Source: Pycnococcus provasolii
Taxonomy: Eukaryota; Chlorophyta; Pseudoscourfieldiophyceae; Pseudoscourfieldiales; Pycnococcaceae
Reading direction: 5' to 3'
DNA length: 64,000 nt
NCBI GenBank assembly: GCA_938743325.2
Contig: OW568888.1
Location: 62,001 to 126,000, forward strand
Position 1 is the first letter of the stretch. Each line of letters opens with the position of its first letter. Of the stretch, positions 38,032-48,800 are shown one piece after another. Made by a program: the position numbers and the translations under genes. Below the pieces are notes generated by a model. That model was not told where the DNA came from. It made no database searches and saw nothing but the letters and a program-made list of their open reading frames with translations.

Positions 38032-38940
38032 CACTTGCTTCTTGAGCACAAAAGAAGGAATGAAACGAAAAAACGAGTGATGGGAGGACACAAGCGAGAC
38101 CCAACGAGCCTGTTGAGGGGCCCCGAGGTTTCGTCGCTTTCTGACTCGAGACCCGAGACGTCGTTCGTCGAAAAGGTCGACACGAGCACCGCGGTACCCG
38201 AAAGGAGCTCCGGAGGGAGGGAGGGAGGGAGGGAGCCCCCCCCCCCCCCCCCCCTGAAGACGTCCTCCACAAGAAATCCCGGATGCCGGCGGATGGAGGG
38301 TGCCGTCGAGGAAGAAAACTTGGGCCCCGAGCTCAAGTAGTACTACTTGGTGTATTCTTGGGCAATCTTGGCGAGTATGCATAGGCCGAGATTAGGGTAG
38401 GGGGACGCCCATAGGGTGGGGAAGGGGAAGGAGGAGGAGAACGCGCTCCTACTCGCCCCTCCTTCTACCGTAGGATAGCTCAAGGGAACGAAGGCTTCAT
38501 GGTCGAGCACGAGTCTCATGATCATCACGAGCACGAGCACAAACGAGCACAAACGAGCACAAACTCCCCCTTAAACGTAAACGGACGTCCTTTATTAGAC
38601 TAGTCTATGCATAGAGTGGGAGTCTCCCTCGCAACTGAGCCCTCCCTCATGGAAAACCTCGTGACCCACCTCCATCTCTCCACATATGGCGGCCCCAGGG
38701 GTTGGTGCCATGGAGTATGTAGTATTCTGGGACAAGCAACCACCATGGGAGGCGTCAGGACGAGCCTCATTGATCGCCTAGCCCTAACCCTAATCTCCTA
38801 AAGTAAGAGTAGTTAACCCTAGCTAACCCTAGCTGCCCCAAACCCTAACCCAGTTCCGGGGGTCCCACATTATTGGCTGACCTGGCCCTCCGCCGACACC
38901 ACCTTTTTGAGAGAAAAGTTATCCACTCCACATCCTCGCC
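38032..38940. other. 0.9-kb intergenic region, low complexity
   Basis: It contains a gggagg run followed by about 20 consecutive C (38211-38252), cacgagcacgagcac and acaaacgagcacaaac repeats (38527-38563), and scattered CCCTAA/CTAACCCTAG units at 38779-38850. No convincing gene is seen on either strand. The last 60 bases lead into the prolyl hydroxylase start. Confidence 0.6.
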
Positions 38941-39996
38941 ATGCCCGCTTCCATGTCGTCAACAACTAAATCACAAGCTCATCGTTTTCTCCGTTCACAA
39001 TACATTGCACGTCCTCTTCCATCCTTCTCTGCTGCTCCTGCCACGTCACCTCAGTCACCTCAGTCCTCTGCTTCTGGTCCTCCTTCTGGGGGTGGTCGTC
39101 CGATTCTGCGTCTGCAGAAGTCCGTCGTCGCAGAGGGTCAGGGGGGACTTGTTCTGGGACGGGAAACGACCGAGAGTCTTCGTAACTTGAGAAATCTGCT
39201 CTCACAAGACTACCTGGACGTGAATCTCACGCTATTCCCAAGCATACGACTGCTGAACATCGACCCGCCTGTGCTTGTCATCGACGACTTTCTCAATGCC
39301 GACCTATGCGAACGACTCATACAAGATACGACGGAGTCGGGACAACTCCAGCAGTCGCGCGTGGGAGGGGACGATAACATGGACGACGCACGCACGTCGA
39401 GAACGCTCACGCTCACGGCTGGGAAGTTCGAGGAACATCCCGCGAAAGTTGAAGCACAAAGACAAGTCGCTCAACTCCTTCCCGAACTTAAACACCTGCC
39501 CGCTGACCCGCTCAGATATCAGAGACCCACCAAGCCTGGAACGTATGCGTTCGAGTTGCCTCAGGTGGCGCACTACAAGAAAGGCGACTACTTCCGCCTT
39601 CACGAAGACGCATTCCCGTACGCCGTCGCCTCGGAGCAAAAGTCGTACCAACGAAGGGCGACGCTTCTCGTGTACCTCAACGACGTCGAAGGTGGTGGTG
39701 CGACGACCTTTCACCACGTCGAACTCGCCGTGAAGCCAAAAGCGGGAATGGCTCTGCTGTTCTTCCCCTCCTTCCGAAATGGACGGCCTGATCCGAGAAC
39801 GCTGCACGAAGCTGAGGAACCCACGGATGGCGACAAATACATCATGCAGCTTTGGATCGCGGGCGCCGTCGACAAGAATGCTGTGCCGGCAACGCCGGTG
39901 GCGTCAACGCCGGCGCAGACGAAACCCAAGGTGAAAACGACACCCGCCAAGAAGAAGAAAAAGACGGCCGCACCCAAGCGAGGCTTTGGCGTTTAA
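38941..39996 (+). CDS. prolyl 4-hydroxylase-type 2-oxoglutarate/Fe(II) dioxygenase
   Basis: This is a 351-residue frame. A Ser/Gln/Pro-rich leader (1-75) precedes the catalytic domain, which opens with PPVLVIDDFLNADLCERLI. Iron ligands are His221 and Asp223 (DYFRLHEDAFP) and the distal His289 (TLHEAEEP), with a basic residue near 299 (DKYIMQLWI) as the likely 2-oxoglutarate anchor. The intervening ATLLVYLNDVEGGGATTFHH is the usual P4H core. The tail is Lys-rich (KKKKKTAAPKRG). Algal P4Hs hydroxylate proline in cell-wall or secreted glycoproteins. No signal peptide is evident, so location is uncertain. The gene is convergent with the next one. Confidence 0.85.
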   Translation: MPASMSSTTKSQAHRFLRSQYIARPLPSFSAAPATSPQSPQSSASGPPSGGGRPILRLQKSVVAEGQGGLVLGRETTESLRNLRNLLSQDYLDVNLTLFPSIRLLNIDPPVLVIDDFLNADLCERLIQDTTESGQLQQSRVGGDDNMDDARTSRTLTLTAGKFEEHPAKVEAQRQVAQLLPELKHLPADPLRYQRPTKPGTYAFELPQVAHYKKGDYFRLHEDAFPYAVASEQKSYQRRATLLVYLNDVEGGGATTFHHVELAVKPKAGMALLFFPSFRNGRPDPRTLHEAEEPTDGDKYIMQLWIAGAVDKNAVPATPVASTPAQTKPKVKTTPAKKKKKTAAPKRGFGV

Positions 39997-40191
39997 CACC
40001 ACGTAACGTTACTTCGCCCATTCACACCAGTTCGTTGTTCACCAATCCCTAACTGGTCAGGACCGTCTCCGAACTGATTCTGCAGCGCGTTTGTACATGT
40101 TCTCTTTTGTTTTAAACAAACTTGTTTTGCTGTTACACACATCGAGTCACGAAATAACACAATTGTAAACTTGCCAGCGGATGGTGGCGAG

Positions 40192-41754
40192 CTACTTCTT
40201 CGGCGCGTCGATCGCTTCGATCTCGCACTCGCGGCTGACGAGGTCGAGCTCGCTCGTTGCCGTTTTCGTCGCATAGAAGCTGAGCCCTTCGAAGAAAAGC
40301 GCGCCATTGTCCACAGCGCTACGTGCCATGCGTAGGTCGTTGGCGTCCTCAACCTTTACTCTCAACAACTCGCGCATCAAATGCACGGCGTTTAGCATCG
40401 CCCCAGCTTTGTCAACGGACACTTCAACGTCGAGCTTATGGCCACACTCGCTTGGTAGGCGGCTGCGCCGATCAAGCACCTTGTAGTTGTGCATGGGAAC
40501 CGTCTCACTGCCAGCCATGTCGTCGAAACCAGAGCTCGGACCGCCGGACGTGGACTCCGCGACGCGCAGCAGTAGCTCTTGGAACACCTCCTCCTCGGGA
40601 AACTGGATCGTCTTAGCCACTCGGCGGAGATCTGCAAAGAACGCACGCAACTTGCCAAAGCTCGTGCGAGCCTGCTTGAGGCTCTTCTCCGACTTGAGCT
40701 GCTGGCCGCGCAGGCTGAAGCTCACCTCCGTGTACAGCTGAGAGAGCCGTGCAGGTGACACGGGAGGCGCAGGTCCTTCGTCAGCCTGCGGCGTGCTTTG
40801 TGCAGTCGCCGCAGATGCAGATGCGTCCGTGGGAGTGGGAGTCGCCGCCGTCGCCGTCGCCGTCGCCGCTTCCGCTGGCTTCGGCACCTTGGTCGCAACC
40901 TTTGGCTTCGGCTTTTCCTTTGTTGCGGTCGCCGCCGGTGCTCCCGACTTCTTTGCGACGGTGCCACCGTCACCGTCGCCGCTTGCTTTCGCCTTAGGCG
41001 CCACCGGTTCTGTTCTGTCTTTGGAGGCTGCTGACTTGTTTGCGCTGCTTACGCTGCTAGCCTTGGCAGAACCTTTGATCCCGCTCGAGCTCGCCGCGGT
41101 ATTTTTGACTGCATCTGATGCGATTGGCTTTGGTGCTGCTGCTGCTGCCACCGCCGCCGCCGCCGCCGGTTTGCTCGTGACGGCGACGCGCGCCCCCTTT
41201 TCTGTCTTCTCCCTGTTGTTTGGCGGCACGAGTGGCGCACGCGCGGGAGTGGGCGACTTCTGCTCAATCTCAGGCGCCGCTGGTCCCGCGCTGACCGCGG
41301 CTGCCGCGGTTCTTGCCGCCGGTCCTGCTCGACTTTTGCTTCGCGATAGCTTCAGTCTCCTTAGCGAGTCTTGCAGGTTGCTCTGACTTGCCTCAGCCGC
41401 GAGGTCTGGCGGCTGCGCGTCGTCAGCGCCGGCGTGGTTAGGTTTGGTCTGCGACGCCGTCGTGGCGTTTGCTGCAGCCGCCGCTGCGGATGCGACAGCC
41501 GCCGCCGTCGCCGCCGCCGCGACAGCAGCCGCCTGTTCGCTGTTGGTCTGTTTTGGACTTTTTTTCTCCGTCGCCGTTTGCTTTGGCACGGGGGACTTCT
41601 TTCCGCTCGGCTGTGTCGCCGCCGCCGCGGTAGTCACAGGTGATGTCACTTTCGCGGTCATCGTCTTTGTCATCCGTCCGACGAGCACACCCGCGACAAA
41701 AGCGAAAGCGCAAGCCACCACTACTACGTCGGGAGTACGCTTATCTTTCCGCAA
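40192..41754 (-). CDS. Ala/Lys-rich single-pass membrane protein, unrecognised
   Basis: The frame encodes about 520 residues. No ATG precedes the hydrophobic segment (VVVVACAFAFVAGVLVG); a pyrimidine-rich acceptor-like ttcttccag ends at about 41760, so a first exon upstream is likely. The next in-frame ATG follows the span. A 300-residue Ala/Lys/Pro/Thr-rich linker carries Ala runs. The C-terminal 180 residues look globular and helical (LSQLYTEVSFSLRGQQLKSE, TIQFPEEEVFQELLLRVAES, AVHLMRELLRVKVEDANDLR). No family is recognised. Confidence 0.5.
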   Translation of the reverse strand: MRKDKRTPDVVVVACAFAFVAGVLVGRMTKTMTAKVTSPVTTAAAATQPSGKKSPVPKQTATEKKSPKQTNSEQAAAVAAAATAAAVASAAAAAANATTASQTKPNHAGADDAQPPDLAAEASQSNLQDSLRRLKLSRSKSRAGPAARTAAAAVSAGPAAPEIEQKSPTPARAPLVPPNNREKTEKGARVAVTSKPAAAAAVAAAAAPKPIASDAVKNTAASSSGIKGSAKASSVSSANKSAASKDRTEPVAPKAKASGDGDGGTVAKKSGAPAATATKEKPKPKVATKVPKPAEAATATATAATPTPTDASASAATAQSTPQADEGPAPPVSPARLSQLYTEVSFSLRGQQLKSEKSLKQARTSFGKLRAFFADLRRVAKTIQFPEEEVFQELLLRVAESTSGGPSSGFDDMAGSETVPMHNYKVLDRRSRLPSECGHKLDVEVSVDKAGAMLNAVHLMRELLRVKVEDANDLRMARSAVDNGALFFEGLSFYATKTATSELDLVSRECEIEAIDAPKK

Positions 41755-41759
41755 CTTCC

Positions 41760-43140
41760 TGGAAGAAATGCCTGGAGGAATTGTTTCTCTCTCTCTCTGC
41801 CGAAGAAGAAGAAGAAGACTGCTTACAATACAGAAGAAGGCTCACTCACTCACGACACGAGCACGACGAAGAAGTCTCTTCACAGGACCTTAAGAGACAC
41901 ACTTAAGAGAGGTAGAAGTGCCTTAGCGCAGATAGAGGTGCACTTCTACAGAAAGAAATGGAAATAAATGGCCGCAGGTGGCCGGGAACATTAATGGGGC
42001 GAAGCAGCAGCCTTGGGTCCCTCCCGGTCCCCTCAGGCAGTCAGGTGGGTCCCGTCCCGTCCCGCGGTTTCAGCCTCCCTCTAGGCCTCCAGGCTCCAGG
42101 GGGGGCTGGGCACTGGGCAGTGGGCAGTGCCCGCAGTGGGTTTTCAGGGAATGGGCCGTGCCTAGAAAGGCGCATAGGCCTTGCAGAGAGAGTTTGCAAA
42201 ACAGGACGCCTTTTTTGTTCTTCTCGTCTTCGCCTGTTCTTTCCCGGCATTTATTCGACTTCCCCCCAGGAGGGAAACAGCTTAAGAGGATAGTCTACCC
42301 TACGTCCTACGATAGTACTTACTGTAGCATGACAGCATGTGGGGGACTGTGTAGGGACTGTGTTCTGGTGTCTGGGAAGGAGGGGCTGAAGGTTTGTTCG
42401 AAATCCAAAAGGTGTCAGTTTGGGTTGTTGTCAGCTCCTTCCTTTTTGGCTTTTTGGCTTTTTTTTTGCAATCCTCGGACAGGGACTGAGCGAGCGCTCG
42501 GAGTCTCGACAGGCGGAGAGAGAGAGAGACGTTGAGAAATTCACCTTAAAAAAAACCTTTAGAAGATAGTCTAAGCTTGCCCTTTGGTGCATGTTTGTTG
42601 AATGCAAATTCATCATTTATCATAGTATACAGAGGTCCGCAAAATTTATAGTGACCGGTTTTCAAGGGATAACTTTGGGATAACCGGTCGGAATTGCGTG
42701 ATTTTTGTTCTATCGAACTGGAAAAACTGGGGGATTTGCGTACTGTATTAGCTTTCAGCGTTTCCGCGCAACCAACGGATAGTGCTGAAACGCGAGGGTG
42801 GTATGAATTGAAGAAAATTGTCGCGATTTTCCCCAAAACAACGGGAAGGGAAATTACGACTCAGAATTTTCACGGGCCCCCTAACTCTAACCCCAACCCT
42901 AACACTAACCCTAACCATAACCCGTACTCCCGTAGTAACTCTGAGTAGTAATTTCCAAGCATGCATTCTCGCAGCATTATTCTCGCCATATGGCTTTACA
43001 AGGGCAACTTCACTGTCGCGGATGCTGCGGCAGATTCCGCGCAGACTCCTTCTTCGTGGCGCAGACGCCGGCCGGCGACGACGACGGCAACGTTGACGAC
43101 ACCGTGTGTGTGAAGAAGAACGTCTAATGTCACTACTGTA
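41760..43140. other. 1.4-kb intergenic region
   Basis: No gene is supported. It contains ctcactcactcacgacacgagcacg and ggtcccgtcccgtcccg low-complexity words, a gaga run near 42520, a short hairpin at 42653-42690 (gaccggtt and aaccggtc arms), a CCCTAA-type array at 42881-42920, and a Pro/Arg-coding stretch near 43060. Weak frames at 42546-42836 have no support. Confidence 0.5.
42881..42920. repeat. interstitial CCCTAA array
   Basis: About six units of CCCTAA with variants (ctctaaccccaaccctaac, cataaccc). Confidence 0.75.
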
Positions 43141-44085
43141 TTACTTGTATTCAAACACGCCTCTGCCCGCTTTTTTTCCCAGCCTCTGAGCGTCGACGTA
43201 ACTTACCAGAAGCGGGCACGGTCTGTACTTGTCATCGCCAAGGCCGTGGTGCAAAACTCTCATAATGGAGAGACACGTGTCGAGTCCGATGTGGTCTGCC
43301 AACGTGAGTGGTCCCATGGGAACGTTCGTTCCAAGCTGCATGGCCGTGTCGATGGCGTGCGGATCACGGGAAACGCCTTCCATGAGTGCGAAGAACGCCT
43401 CGTTGATGTAAGGCATGAGAATCCTGTTGACGATGAAACCAGGTCGATCTGCGTCTGCGGCGACGGGCACCTTGCCAATGTCGTTGACAATTTGCACGCT
43501 CGCTTCCACAGCCGCTTGGCACGTATCCGCCCCTGGTATGATCTCGACGAGCTTCATGATGGGAACGGGGTTCATGAAGTGCACGCCCACGACGCGACTT
43601 GCGTTGCGCGTTGCGGATGCGATTCTTGTGATGGAAACGCTTGACGTGTTCGTCGCCAAAATAGGTCAATTCTTGTCAAAGTCCCAAGGAGTCGTCCCTG
43701 AAGGTGTCTCCAGCTGCGGCCTTACTATGTGATCGAGTTTCGCGAACATTTGACGCTTTAGTGACTCGTCTTCCGGCACAGCTTCTACTACCACGTCGCA
43801 CAAGTGCAAATCGTCGAGGGAAGAGGACGTCGCGATGCGGTGCATGGCATCATCGCGCGCATCGGCGGAGATTCGGCCCTTAGAAACAAACCGAGCCAGG
43901 GAAGACGCGATCCCTTCTACAGAGCGTGTGAGCGCGGAGGTAGATGTATCCGTCACAAGCACAGATGATGCAGACGACGACGACGCAAGCACTTGCGCGA
44001 TCCCCGCGCCCATCTGACCCGCGCCGACGACGCCGAAGCGGAGCAGGCGCGGCATCAATGTGCGAGAGGAAAAGGGGGCGGACAT
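43141..44085 (-). CDS. 3-hydroxyacyl-CoA dehydrogenase, interrupted by an in-frame TGA
   Basis: Two frames in the same phase make up the gene. The first (44085-43666) has the NAD-binding site RFGVVGAGQMGAGIAQVLA and DVVVEAVPEDESLK, ending LDHIV then about 15 unexpected residues and TGA. The second (43665-43141) resumes with ILATNTSSVSITRIA, GVHFMNPVPIMKLVEII, RPGFIVNRILMPYINEA and GLDTCLSIMR. The catalytic histidine (HFMNP) and the Asn in VNR are present. The family needs only about five residues between LDxI and ILATNTS, so about 45-55 extra bases lie here. They start with a donor-like gtaagg, but no AG acceptor removes the stop. Either an unusual small intron or a disabled gene. The enzyme oxidises 3-hydroxyacyl-CoA in beta-oxidation or butyrate-type metabolism. 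It ends in EYK, not a clear PTS1. Confidence 0.75.
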
Positions 44086-44421
44086 GAGAATGACACATCA
44101 GACACGTCAGCTCCCATTAAAAAACGGGAAAAAAGAAACGGCTGATCTGACTGGGAAAGGCGACGAGCACGAAACCCCAATCGAAAACCCGAAATCGAAA
44201 AGGGGCCCCAGTCAACACACTCAAAGGTAGGGTAGGCGAAACACCACGAGAAAAAGTATTTGACAGCTGTATGTGTGTGTGTGTGTGTGTGTAAATCATA
44301 CTCGTGCGGGGTAAACATACCGGTATGGTGTGCAACGAATCAACTCGTCCGATGGATTACGGCGAGATTTTATTACTACGATAGTATTCTTCTGTGTGGT
44401 AGGAATATCGCGTCTTCTTTA

Positions 44422-45519
44422 CTATGTCTTCACCTTCAGCAGACGACGCGCCTCGGCGTTTATGCTATCTGCCACCATGAACAGCAAACCCGCCGCCGTT
44501 AGGGTCTGCACGAGCTTCGTCTCGATGCCGCGGTAAAGGGCACCCACGCCCTCGTCGCGGCTGATGCTCACAAGCGCCTCGAGCGTCGAACGGTACTTGC
44601 CGTCCTCTTTCGCGCTGCCGTTTGCGTCGCTCTTCTTCGTCGTGCTCTGCAAACGGCTCTTCACCACCAGGAGGGGGTACGTGATGACCGTCGCGCCAAA
44701 CTTTGCCACCATGCCCAGTAGAAACACCTCGAGAGGTCCTGGCTTGCTTGGCGTCGAAGGTCCTGATTTGGAGGGTCGCGGCGTCGCCCAGTATCGACGT
44801 CGCAGGTTCAGCAAACCTTCGTAGAAAGCATACTGGATGGTTGGGTTGGATACCATAATCAAGCTTGCGACGACCCCCTTCCAATAGCCTGACAGTCCTC
44901 CGCCACGGTAAATGTCCCTGATAACCTCCAAAGTTGTCGCCGTGCGAGACGTGGCATCCGTCGCGTCGGACGACTTTCGCTGTGCCTGCATGATGGTAAC
45001 GACGACCCATATGGGGTTTGTGAGCATCACGTTCACGCACCCTGCTGCGGAAGCGACGAGAAGCGTGGATGCGACACTGATGGGTGCGTCTGCCGGTTTG
45101 TTTTGGCTCGACAGCAGGAGACGTCTCAGCCTGGACATGGTTGCATAGTACACAGCCTGCGACGTGGCTGTTCCCACGAGAGCGGGAACGACGCCGTTGT
45201 ACAGTGCGCCGACGCCGTTCGTCGCGACAAGTTTTCGCGCAACTTCGAGTGCTGTGACGGGAGTTTTTGGAGGAGGTGGTTCTGCTGGAGAAGATGTGGA
45301 GTCGTGTACGAGACGACGTTTCGTCAGAAGACTCGCGGAGGATGAACCTGTGGAGTCAGAAGGCTTCCGTGAAGTTGACTCTGATGCGTCGTCATCACGA
45401 GCCGAGGATGCCAACAAGGTTTGCTGCACAGTCGTGACCGTCAGGAGCGGATACGTCGTCAGCAACGCCGTGACACCTCCACCCGCACCCGCGAGCGCAG
45501 ACGCAAGCTCGGCGGACAT
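44422..45519 (-). CDS. mitochondrial carrier family protein, peroxisomal NAD/CoA carrier (PXN/PMP34)-like
   Basis: I chose the ATG at 45519 (MSAELASALAGAGGG), giving 365 residues; the frame stays open further 5' only because it runs into transposon inverted-repeat DNA. There are three carrier repeats. Signature variants are YPLLTVTTVQQT, NPIWVVVTIMQAQ and YPLLVVKSRLQS. The first and third resemble the peroxisomal carriers of plants (PXN) and PMP34 rather than mitochondrial ADP/ATP carriers, in which PxDxxK is kept. A Ser/Asp-rich loop is inserted in repeat 1 (about 35-85). Role inferred: import of NAD or CoA into peroxisomes. The transposon begins 11 bases before the start codon. Confidence 0.8.
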   Translation of the reverse strand: MSAELASALAGAGGGVTALLTTYPLLTVTTVQQTLLASSARDDDASESTSRKPSDSTGSSSASLLTKRRLVHDSTSSPAEPPPPKTPVTALEVARKLVATNGVGALYNGVVPALVGTATSQAVYYATMSRLRRLLLSSQNKPADAPISVASTLLVASAAGCVNVMLTNPIWVVVTIMQAQRKSSDATDATSRTATTLEVIRDIYRGGGLSGYWKGVVASLIMVSNPTIQYAFYEGLLNLRRRYWATPRPSKSGPSTPSKPGPLEVFLLGMVAKFGATVITYPLLVVKSRLQSTTKKSDANGSAKEDGKYRSTLEALVSISRDEGVGALYRGIETKLVQTLTAAGLLFMVADSINAEARRLLKVKT

Positions 45520-45530
45520 GTATGTGTAAC

Positions 45531-45769
45531 TTAACACCCGGTCCCGCTTAGAGGGGTACGCGATTTGTCCAAACTTGGGAGATGGGCCGGTTTTGCGAAA
45601 AGTCGAGTGGCTGGGGTTTGGGGAAAACGAAGGTAGTTCCTGAAAGCTCTCGGCGAGCTCTATCGAACGAGCCATCGGTCGTCCTGGTCCGACGTGTACA
45701 TCACAGGGTCCATTCCTGAAAATTTTCAATTAATCTACTACACCTGCTGCCACACCTAGAGGATGTCTG
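45531..45769. repeat. left terminal inverted repeat
   Basis: Mirror image of 49014-49242. Shared blocks include gggacccggtgttaa at the outer tip (with one base different), ccgatggctcgttcgat and gcagcaggtgtagtagatta. Confidence 0.9.
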
Positions 45770-45816
45770 ATGGCAACGACGGAGCCTGACTTGACGACGT
45801 CGACTATGGGCACTCT

Positions 45817-48800
45817 TTACACTTCGGTGTTGCACAATGCCAGCACCCTTGCGACCAACACCGGCTTCAATCCATCGTCAGGTTGCTGTCTGCTAGTCAG
45901 AAACTCTCTCAGCACCTTCACGTTTGCCTTTTTGAGGCAGTGTTCGCCGAAGCTAGCCGCCTCTGGGATGAGCGCGACAGTGATGTCCTCTCGCGTGTAC
46001 AGGAGGTTGGCGATAGCTTCTTCGCTGTTGATGTTCTTCACTTGTGTGATGGCCGATACGAACGCAGCAATCTCAAGGATGCTAGGCACAAGCTTGTTCG
46101 GGTGGATCTTGGTTAGCTTCTCGTGCATCAGCCCCGGCGACGACTTGCTTCCCTTGTGTGCGTCACCCGCGCGATACATTTCAATGATCGCGCGTCGATA
46201 TTCAGCACACATATACCGGGCGCCATACGTGGTTCCGAGGGCCCCACGGACTGCCCAGCCTCGCTCAAGCACACGCTCAGGCGAGGACGTCGCGGATTGA
46301 GTTGCACTAGGGGGCACCGTCAACGTCGCCGGTGTCGCAAAACGCTCAGTTTCCATCGATGCTAACCGTCGGAGCGCTCGCGAACGGGTGTCTTGCGGCA
46401 GAGTGCGATACTCTGCCGCAAGCTCATCCTGCTTGTCTATCGCCCGTCGCTGGCTCACACGCCAACTCCTCTGGAGCGACGAGCAATTCACCACCCGTGT
46501 GATCGTCGTGCGTGTGAAAGTGCACATTTCCTCAAGGCTCACATCATCTTCGTCCGCGTCCTGGCCTTCCTCATCCTCATTCTCATCCTCATCCTCATTC
46601 TCATCCGCTTCTCTCATCTCGTCCATAGCTGACGTGAGTGCTTCCTCCTCTTCCGCAGTGTGGGTATTCTCATACTCGACCGCATCAGCCGCCACAAGTA
46701 CGTTCACGGCGCCCTCCTCATCGAATGTGCCACCAGGGTCGTTCTCCTCCTCATCATCCTCCTCGCCGCCGCCGCCGCCGCCGCCGTGATGCGTTGCCGC
46801 CTCATTCTTTCGCCTCATCCGCTCTGCCTCCATCGCTTCAAAATACTCGAGGGTGATTCTGAGCGGATGCGCTGTAACGTACTCTTTCACGAATTTGCTC
46901 ATCGAGGTCCCCATCTCCGGCCCGCGTGATGAGCTGCGCTTGTACTCGTGTGCCACGTAGTCGATGTCAAGCGTCCGACCGTCAGGCATTACCTCGCTCA
47001 GCAGCTTCTTGAGCGGCGCATATCTCTCGAGCAACGCGATGATGTGCGCTCGATCCAAGACACACACGAGCAAGTACGTGCCCGGAATGCTTCCTATGAA
47101 TGCAAGCGCGTCTGCTACTTCATTTGCTGTCGTAACTCTCCCGCCCGAGTCATCGATGCTTTCCCGGGAGAGCACGCAATAATTATTCAGTGCGGCACCA
47201 ATCTTGCCGAAGTGCCCATCAACAAAAGTCTTACCATCTTGGGTCTCGGAGAAAATGTACCGAAGCAGGGGTACGTGTTGCTCGTCACACACTTGCTTGA
47301 GTAGAAGATGCAATTGTGATGCTGTATAATTCGCTGCCCCGTCACTTTGAACTGATAGACGGAATCCAGGCCCACGCAATTGCCTCAGTTTCGTGACGCT
47401 CGCCTCCATCACTGCAAGTGTCATTCCGACGTCTTGTTCATTGTCACCTTCGACGACGCAATCGATGTACCTAATGGTTATTGTTTGACCGTCGTCGCTC
47501 CAGCAAGCCGCGCTTCCGTGTAGGGAGATGCCCCTCTTGCCATAATGCAGAGTCGTCGACTCCCGGTAGTAGCGCTGGAGGACTTTCATTTTGAAGTCGC
47601 ACACGAGATGTACTCGACGATCGTCCCTCTTCAATTCCTCGAAAATTCCGTCAATCGCCACCTGTTGAGCATGTACTCGAATGCAATGTGCCATGTACAG
47701 TTGACATTTCAACGAGGCGTCGTCCAAGTATGTGCGATGCTCCTGTTTCGCGACACCACGTACATCAGAGATTGCTTGAAACGCGTTCTTGCAGTCCACG
47801 CAGCATGTTCCAATCGAATGAGTCGATTCTGTCGCCGCGACCCCCAACGCGTACGACACGTCGTGATAGCAACACTTTCCGTCTCCAACCCGCGCTTTGA
47901 AACCATGATTGAAGAACTCAAATGCTGCGTCGACCCGCTTACGTAGGCTTACCGAATCCTCGGCTCCGCTCTGGTTGAGGACCCACAACACCCTCTTCTG
48001 GTTAGCCAACACGAGCTCGCATTTGACGTAGTCGACCGCCATTCGTGTAGTATCTTGACGTTGGGATATGGCTTTCACGAGACCAAACCGTTGTGTCCTA
48101 TGAAGACGCAGCTCCTCTGGTAACTCTCCAAGTAGATCAACGATATGTTTTGTGGGAAACTTTCGTGTCACAGACATTAACTCGTGACGCCGCATCCCCT
48201 CCTCCGCATTCATCACAAACATCCGCCACATCACGCCCCACGATAGGACATTCATGCAATCAAGGGCACGATCCACGTTCGCGTTCACCCGTTCGTCAGA
48301 AACGCTCATCCGCCCGTACATCGCGACGGACACGCGTCCTGAGCTCCGCAGCTGTCGGCGATATTCAAACGCCCGAGCACGGGAAGCCCTCGTGTTCAAT
48401 AAGAAGTCACGTCGTAGCGCCATTGCTGCTGGTGTGGATCGTGTAGACGCTGGGGTCGATGAAGATACTGCACCGATTGCCAACGATTGCAACACAGCTC
48501 TTTCCACACTTCCCTTCACCACTGCTCGGCATCCACCATCGCCGTTTAGCATTTCACGAAGGCCACGTTGCAGTTCGAGTTCGGCACCGCTACGCTCCGC
48601 ACGCGTGGAATGCCATAGCGCCAAGAACTCGTCGGCGCCGTTGCCGCATATCTCTCGCGCGACGACGTCACACACACTGTCGAACAAGCTGAAGACCCTC
48701 CTCCTTTGGTCAGCACTCATCGACATCGGCGACGATCTCGCCTGGAGGGAAGGCAAGTGTTGAAAGTCGATGTTGTACTCGGCTAGTGCTTCTTGCAACC

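Noticed and set aside
42546-42836. 96-residue minus-strand frame
   Set aside because: AT-rich, no homologous motif, no leader; looks like chance.
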